From Allobranchiibius sp038199265 (GTDB lineage Bacteria; Actinomycetota; Actinomycetes; Actinomycetales; Dermatophilaceae): 9,362 bases of DNA. A model generated the notes under the pieces. The model did no database searches and had not been told where the DNA came from. It saw only the letters and a program-made list of their open reading frames with translations. The translations under genes and the position numbers were made by a program. The DNA lies in contig JBBPZD010000199.1 of the NCBI GenBank assembly GCA_038199265.1, forward strand, positions 1-9,362, written 5' to 3'. Of the stretch, positions 5,363 to 9,362 are shown in pieces. The stretch's first letter is position 1; every line of letters starts with the position of its first letter.

Positions 5363-5370
5363 AAAAGGAG
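5363..5370 (+). promoter_or_regulatory. Strong ribosome binding site of the thiolase gene
   Basis: AAAAGGAG stands 7 nt before ATG 5378. It settles the start, because the open frame extends upstream to 5315 without any comparable site and with non-thiolase residues. Confidence 0.85.
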
Positions 5371-5377
5371 TTCTCAG

Positions 5378-6598
5378 ATGGTCGACACCCCGCAGGCAAT
5401 CCTCTACGACGCTATCCGGACACCGCGTGGGCGCGGCAAGAAGACCGGTTCCATGTACGAGGTCAAGCCGATCGACCTGGTGGTCGGGCTGATTGACGAG
5501 CTACGCAAGCGCAACCCCGAGCTGGACGTGGACAGGATCGATGACCTGGTGCTCGGCGTCGTCACGCCCGTTGGCGACCAGGGCGCCGACATCGCCAAGA
5601 CCGCCGCCCTCGCAGCGGGCTTACCCGACACCGTCGCCGGCGTGCAACTCAACCGGTTCTGCGCATCCGGGCTGGAGGCCGTGAACCAGGCCGCCAGTCG
5701 GGTGCGCTCCGGCTTCGAAGACCTGATCCTCGCCGGTGGCGTCGAGTCGATGTCGCGGGTGCCGATGGCCTCGGACGGCGGCGCGTGGGCGATGGACCCC
5801 GCCACCGCACTCACCACCAGCTTCGTCCCACAGGGCATCGGAGCCGACCTGATCGCCACCATCGAAGGCTTCACGCGTTCCGACGTCGACGCATACGCCG
5901 CCGAGTCACACGCCCGCGCCGCACACGCCGAGCAATCCGGGTATTTCAAGGGATCCGTCATCCCGGTCGCTGATCGCAACGGCCTCACCGTGCTGGACCA
6001 CGACGAAACCATCCGCCCCGGCACGTCGGTCGAGTCCCTTGCCAGGCTCAAGCCCTCGTTCAAGGACATCGGCGACCTCGGCGGCTTCGACTCGGTCGCC
6101 CTGGAGAAGTACCACTGGGTCGACGAGATCAACCACGTGCACCACGCGGGCAACTCCTCCGGCATCGTCGATGGTGCAGCGCTGACCCTGATCGGCAGCG
6201 ATTCGATCGGCCGCGAGCTCGGACTGCGGCCGCGCGCCCGGGTGCTGGCCGTTGCCGTCAGCGGCGCCGACCCCACGATCATGCTGACCGGCCCCACCCC
6301 GGCCGCGCTCAAGGCGCTCGCCAAGGCCGGTCTGCAAGCCTCAGACATCGACCTCTTCGAGATCAACGAAGCCTTCGCCGCAGTCCCGATGCGCTTCATG
6401 CGCGACCTGGGAGTCTCCCACGACCGGGTCAACGTCAACGGCGGCGCAATCGCCATGGGCCACCCCCTCGGTGCGACCGGCGCCATGATCCTCGGCACGC
6501 TGATCGACGAACTCGAACGCCGCGACCTGCAGACGGGCCTGGCGTCCCTGTGTGTCGGCGGCGGCATGGGCATCGCCACCATCATCGAGCGCATCTGA
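5378..6598 (+). CDS. fadA: Acetyl-CoA acyltransferase (thiolase), beta-oxidation
   Basis: The 406-aa product is a thiolase that cleaves 3-ketoacyl-CoA with CoA to acetyl-CoA and a shortened acyl-CoA, the last step of fatty acid beta-oxidation in the cytoplasm. The nucleophile is Cys95 in NRFCASGLEAVNQA. The C-terminal catalytic residues are His362 in MGHPLGATGA and Cys392 in SLCVGGGMG; EINEAFA supplies the third active-site signature. The N-terminus AILYDAIRTPRGRG and the overall length are normal for the family. ATG 5378 follows a strong AAAAGGAG. The gene leads an operon with the fadB-like gene 52 nt downstream, and such a pair normally forms the trifunctional-type complex. Upstream is the divergent merR gene with a shared operator. 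Biosynthetic acetoacetyl-CoA thiolases share these motifs, but the fadB partner favours degradation. Confidence 0.95.
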   Translation: MVDTPQAILYDAIRTPRGRGKKTGSMYEVKPIDLVVGLIDELRKRNPELDVDRIDDLVLGVVTPVGDQGADIAKTAALAAGLPDTVAGVQLNRFCASGLEAVNQAASRVRSGFEDLILAGGVESMSRVPMASDGGAWAMDPATALTTSFVPQGIGADLIATIEGFTRSDVDAYAAESHARAAHAEQSGYFKGSVIPVADRNGLTVLDHDETIRPGTSVESLARLKPSFKDIGDLGGFDSVALEKYHWVDEINHVHHAGNSSGIVDGAALTLIGSDSIGRELGLRPRARVLAVAVSGADPTIMLTGPTPAALKALAKAGLQASDIDLFEINEAFAAVPMRFMRDLGVSHDRVNVNGGAIAMGHPLGATGAMILGTLIDELERRDLQTGLASLCVGGGMGIATIIERI

Positions 6599-6639
6599 GC
6601 CGTCAGCCGACCTCGCGCGCTCTGAACTCCTCCGACTTC

Positions 6640-6644
6640 AAGGA
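6640..6644 (+). promoter_or_regulatory. Ribosome binding site of the fadB-like gene
   Basis: AAGGA lies 6 nt before ATG 6651. It supports this start over an open frame that extends upstream to 6552, overlapping the end of the thiolase gene. Confidence 0.75.
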
Positions 6645-6650
6645 CATTCG

Positions 6651-8849
6651 ATGACCGACAGCACCACCACCGAACACACCTCAGCGGTTCGATACAGCAA
6701 AGACGCCGACAAGATCGTGACGTTGCTGCTCGACGACCCGCAGTCGAGCGCCAACATGATGAACGAGCGGTACGCCACCGGGATGGCCGCCGCGCTCGAC
6801 AAGCTCGAAGCCGATGCGACCTCGGGCGACCTGACCGGCGTCATCCTGGCCAGTGCGAAGAAGACCTTCTTCGCCGGTGGTGACCTGGTGATGTTGAAGT
6901 CGGTGCAGCCGGAGGATGCTGGCCGGTTCTTCGAGCAGATCGAGACCCTCAAGGCCCAGCTGCGCCGCTTGGAGCAGATAGGCAAACCCGTCGTCGCTGC
7001 GCTGAACGGCGCCGCGCTTGGCGGCGGTATGGAGATCGCGCTCGCGGCCCATCACCGCATCGCGGTCGACAACCCAACGGCAAAGTTCGGCTTCCCCGAG
7101 GTCACCCTTGGTCTGTTGCCTGGCGGGGGCGGTGTGACACGAACTGTAAGAATGCTCGGCCTACAGAGCGCGTTGATGGACTGGCTCATGCAAGGCCAGC
7201 AGCGTGGCCCGACGCAGGCAAAAGAAAAGGGCCTGGTCGACGATATCGTCGATACTCCCGGCGAACTGCTGCCGGCCGCTCGTGCCTGGATCCTCGCCAA
7301 CACCAGTGACGTCGACGCCGCCACTCAGCCTTGGGACCGCGCCGGTTATCGGATGCCCGGCGGCACCCCGAGTAGCCCCAAGCTCGCGCAGTTTCTGCCC
7401 GCGTTTCCGGCAAACCTGCGCAAACAACTCAAGGGCGCCGCCTACCCCGCGCCGCGCGCCATCCTGTCCGCGGCCGTTGAAGGTGCGCAGGTCGACGCCG
7501 ATACCGCGAGCCGGATCGAGTCGCGCTACCTGACCTCGTTGGCCACCGGACAAATCGCCAAGAACATGATTCAGGCGTTCTTCTTCGACCTGCAGGAGAT
7601 CTCCTCTGGCTCACTCCGCCCGCAAAACGTCGAGACCTCGAAGGTCAGTCGAGTCGGCGTCCTCGGTGCCGGGATGATGGGTGCGGGTATCGCCTACGCC
7701 GGCGCCACCCGCGGCATCGACGTCGTCCTGAAGGATGTGTCTGCAGCGGGTGCGGAGAAGGGTAAGAGCCACAGCGCCCGGCTGCTGGAGAAGAAGGTGT
7801 CCCGGGGACAGATGACCCCCGCGGCGCGCGACGAAGTACTTGCGCGCATCACCCCGACTGACCAGGCCAGCGGCCTGAAGGGTTGCGATGCGGTCATCGA
7901 GGCCGTCTTCGAAGACGCCGACCTCAAAGCGAAGGTGTTCGCGCAGGCCCAGACCGTGCTGGGCGAAGACGCATTGCTGTGCTCGAACACCTCGACGCTG
8001 CCGATCACCTCCCTGGCCGAGAGCGTCACTCGGCCCGCCGATTTCGTGGGACTGCACTTCTTCTCCCCCGTCGACAAGATGAAGCTCGTCGAGATCATCC
8101 GCGGGGAACAGACCTCAGATGAGGCACTGGCCCGCGCCGTCGACCTGGTGCAGCAGATCGGCAAGGTCCCGATCGTCGTGAACGACTCCCGGGGTTTCTA
8201 CACGAGCCGCGTCTTCGGCACACTGATCCTCGAAGGGGTCGCGCTCGTCGAGGAAGGCATGGACCCCGCGACCATCGAGCGGGCTGCGACGATGGCCGGC
8301 TTCCCTGCCCCGCCGTTGGCGATGCTCGACGAGGTCTCGCTGAGCCTCACCCAGCACATCCGCGGCGAGGCGGAGAAAGCGGCCGCGCAGGCCGGGGTCG
8401 TTCTTGCCGCACAGCCCGGCAACGCCGTCATCGACCAGATGGTCGGCGAGTTCGGCCGATTGGGTCGCGCGGGCGGCGCTGGTTTCTACGACTACCCGCA
8501 GGGCGCGCCCAAGAAATTGTGGCCTGGCATCCGCGAACACTTCACTCAGACGGGCGCATCGGCGCCGATGGTCGACATCCAGGACCGCTACCTGTTCGCG
8601 ATGGCCCTGGAGACCGCCAAGTGCTTCGAGGAGGGCGTCATCGAGTCCGCAGCCGCCGCCAACGTGGGGTCGATCTTCGGCATCGGCTACCCGCCGCTAC
8701 ACGGAGGCACGGTCCAGTTCATGCAGGGATACGCCGGCGGCCTCACTGGTTTCGTCGCCCGCGCCCGCGAGCTGGCTGCTGCGTACGGCCCTCGTTTCGA
8801 GCCGAACGCATGGCTGGTGGCGAAGGCCGCGTCCGGCGAGTCGTGGTGA
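6651..8849 (+). CDS. fadB: Fatty acid oxidation alpha subunit: enoyl-CoA hydratase / 3-hydroxyacyl-CoA dehydrogenase
   Basis: The 732-aa fusion carries two consecutive beta-oxidation activities: hydration of trans-2-enoyl-CoA and NAD-dependent oxidation of the 3-hydroxyacyl-CoA. The hydratase/crotonase domain (about residues 12-200) shows FAGGDL at about 74-79, NGAALGGGMEIAL with Glu128, and FGFPEVTLGLLPGGGG with Glu150, the two acid residues expected for hydratase activity. The dehydrogenase has a Rossmann motif, GVLGAGMMGAGIA, at about 335-347, CSNTSTLPI, catalytic His469 in GLHFFSPVDKMKLVEII, and two C-terminal helical domains, the second with SIFGIGYPPLHGG. Length is normal for FadB/FadJ. 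ATG 6651 follows AAGGA at 6 nt spacing. It sits between the thiolase and a CaiB-like gene (10 nt gap), so co-transcription is likely. With the thiolase it should form an alpha2-beta2-type complex. Chain-length preference cannot be read from the sequence. Confidence 0.95.
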   Translation: MTDSTTTEHTSAVRYSKDADKIVTLLLDDPQSSANMMNERYATGMAAALDKLEADATSGDLTGVILASAKKTFFAGGDLVMLKSVQPEDAGRFFEQIETLKAQLRRLEQIGKPVVAALNGAALGGGMEIALAAHHRIAVDNPTAKFGFPEVTLGLLPGGGGVTRTVRMLGLQSALMDWLMQGQQRGPTQAKEKGLVDDIVDTPGELLPAARAWILANTSDVDAATQPWDRAGYRMPGGTPSSPKLAQFLPAFPANLRKQLKGAAYPAPRAILSAAVEGAQVDADTASRIESRYLTSLATGQIAKNMIQAFFFDLQEISSGSLRPQNVETSKVSRVGVLGAGMMGAGIAYAGATRGIDVVLKDVSAAGAEKGKSHSARLLEKKVSRGQMTPAARDEVLARITPTDQASGLKGCDAVIEAVFEDADLKAKVFAQAQTVLGEDALLCSNTSTLPITSLAESVTRPADFVGLHFFSPVDKMKLVEIIRGEQTSDEALARAVDLVQQIGKVPIVVNDSRGFYTSRVFGTLILEGVALVEEGMDPATIERAATMAGFPAPPLAMLDEVSLSLTQHIRGEAEKAAAQAGVVLAAQPGNAVIDQMVGEFGRLGRAGGAGFYDYPQGAPKKLWPGIREHFTQTGASAPMVDIQDRYLFAMALETAKCFEEGVIESAAAANVGSIFGIGYPPLHGGTVQFMQGYAGGLTGFVARARELAAAYGPRFEPNAWLVAKAASGESW

Positions 8850-8859
8850 GGGGTCTCGG

Positions 8860-9362
8860 ATGAGCGAGCTCCCGCTGGCCGGTGTCCGCGTGCTCAGTCT
8901 TGCCGTCAACCTGCCCGGCCCAGCGGCCGCCGCCCGACTGCAGGAACTCGGGGCGAGTGTCACCAAGGTCGAACCACCGAGTGGCGACCCGCTGCTGGCC
9001 GCCACTTCGGCCTACTACGAGCAACTGGCTGCCGGCCAGCAGGTCGTGCAGATAGACCTGAAGTCCGACGTCGAATCGCTCTGGTCACTGCTGGGCGAGA
9101 CCGACCTGCTCATCGTGTCCAGCCGCCCGTCGGCGCTGGCTCGGCTGGGTCTCGACTGGGCAAGCATTCACACCCGACTCCCCCGGTTGTGTCAGGTGTC
9201 GATCGTGGGTCACCCCGGAGACGGCGCGGAGATCGCCGGGCACGATCTGACCTATCAAGCCGCAGTCGGCACCGTGAGCCCGCCCCAGCTGCCTACCGTC
9301 CTGGTCGCTGACCTCGCCGAGGCCGAACGCGTCGTCGCTGACGGTCTCGCCGCGCTGCTACA
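8860..9362 (+). CDS. CaiB/BaiF class III CoA-transferase-like protein (partial, runs off the window)
   Basis: From ATG 8860 the frame stays open to the window end (167 codons seen; complete family members have about 350-400). The N-terminus LAGVRVLSLAVNLPGPAAAARLQELGASVTKVEPP matches the start of family III CoA-transferases and alpha-methylacyl-CoA racemases. Later VQIDLKS corresponds to the conserved 'VTLDLK' strand, GLDWASI and GHDLTYQAA follow in family order, and Asp151 in LVADLAEAE is the likely catalytic aspartate. The usual Arg after 'GDP' and the 'NRNKRS' block are replaced by LLAATSAYYEQLAAGQQ, so CoA binding may differ. It starts 10 nt after the fadB-like stop, with GAGGGG before the ATG, and is probably in the same operon. 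It may activate or epimerise acyl-CoA substrates (for example 2-methyl-branched acids) for the upstream enzymes; that role is inferred. Confidence 0.85.
   Translation, partial: MSELPLAGVRVLSLAVNLPGPAAAARLQELGASVTKVEPPSGDPLLAATSAYYEQLAAGQQVVQIDLKSDVESLWSLLGETDLLIVSSRPSALARLGLDWASIHTRLPRLCQVSIVGHPGDGAEIAGHDLTYQAAVGTVSPPQLPTVLVADLAEAERVVADGLAALL

Noticed and set aside
5404..6594. A 396-codon open frame on the minus strand opposite the thiolase gene.
   Set aside because: It is antisense to a clear thiolase with all catalytic motifs. Its Ser/Arg/Pro-rich composition is what high-GC codon bias produces on the opposite strand, and it has no family resemblance.
7611..8164. Several minus-strand open frames of 130-156 codons opposite the fadB-like gene.
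   Set aside because: They are low-information shadows of a well-supported coding frame, with no ribosome binding site or recognisable domain.
1..9362. CRISPR array, toxin-antitoxin pair, restriction or other defence module, or riboswitch.
   Set aside because: No regularly spaced repeats, no paired small genes of such families and no recognisable riboswitch core were seen on either strand.

Overview
The window comes from a high-GC Gram-positive bacterium (Actinomycetota). Codons are strongly G/C-biased at the third position, GTG starts are frequent, the tRNA gene lacks an encoded CCA, and the best protein resemblances (DUF2785, ArfB, MaoC, an actinobacterial MerR regulator, FadA/FadB) are of actinobacterial type. 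I cannot name the genus from sequence alone.

The window has two contrasting halves. The left part (1 to about 3380) is a run of decaying genes. It opens with the right end of an IS21-family insertion sequence (istB C-terminus, then terminal repeats ending at 118), which has cut the 3' end off a minus-strand DUF2785 gene. Next come a DUF4440 (NTF2-like) remnant with an in-frame TGA and a lost 3' end, an apparently intact arfB-like peptidyl-tRNA hydrolase gene, a MaoC-like dehydratase remnant broken by an apparent one-base insertion, a minus-strand HAD-family hydrolase gene split by one in-frame TGA, and a minus-strand conserved hypothetical gene split by a frameshift. The decayed zone ends at a minus-strand tRNA-Val(CAC) gene (3380-3453) followed by a hairpin terminator.

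The right part (3600-9362) is dense and intact. It holds a plus-strand aldo/keto reductase with a good ribosome binding site; a convergent minus-strand MerR-family regulator whose stop codon lies inside a 32-bp hairpin shared with the reductase 3' end; and, divergent from the regulator, a plus-strand beta-oxidation operon. That operon consists of a thiolase (fadA-like), a two-domain enoyl-CoA hydratase/3-hydroxyacyl-CoA dehydrogenase (fadB-like, 732 aa) and the start of a CaiB/BaiF class III CoA-transferase-like gene that runs off the window end.

The 135-bp divergent gap between merR and fadA carries a perfect 17-bp palindrome, TTACAGTGCCACTGTAA, with a third imperfect half-site next to it and promoter-like elements around it. 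The simplest model is that the MerR protein binds here and controls both itself and the acyl-CoA degradation operon. I see no defence system, CRISPR array, prophage module or clearly new system. The most notable things are the cluster of independent gene-inactivating lesions beside an IS and a tRNA gene, and the unusual operator.
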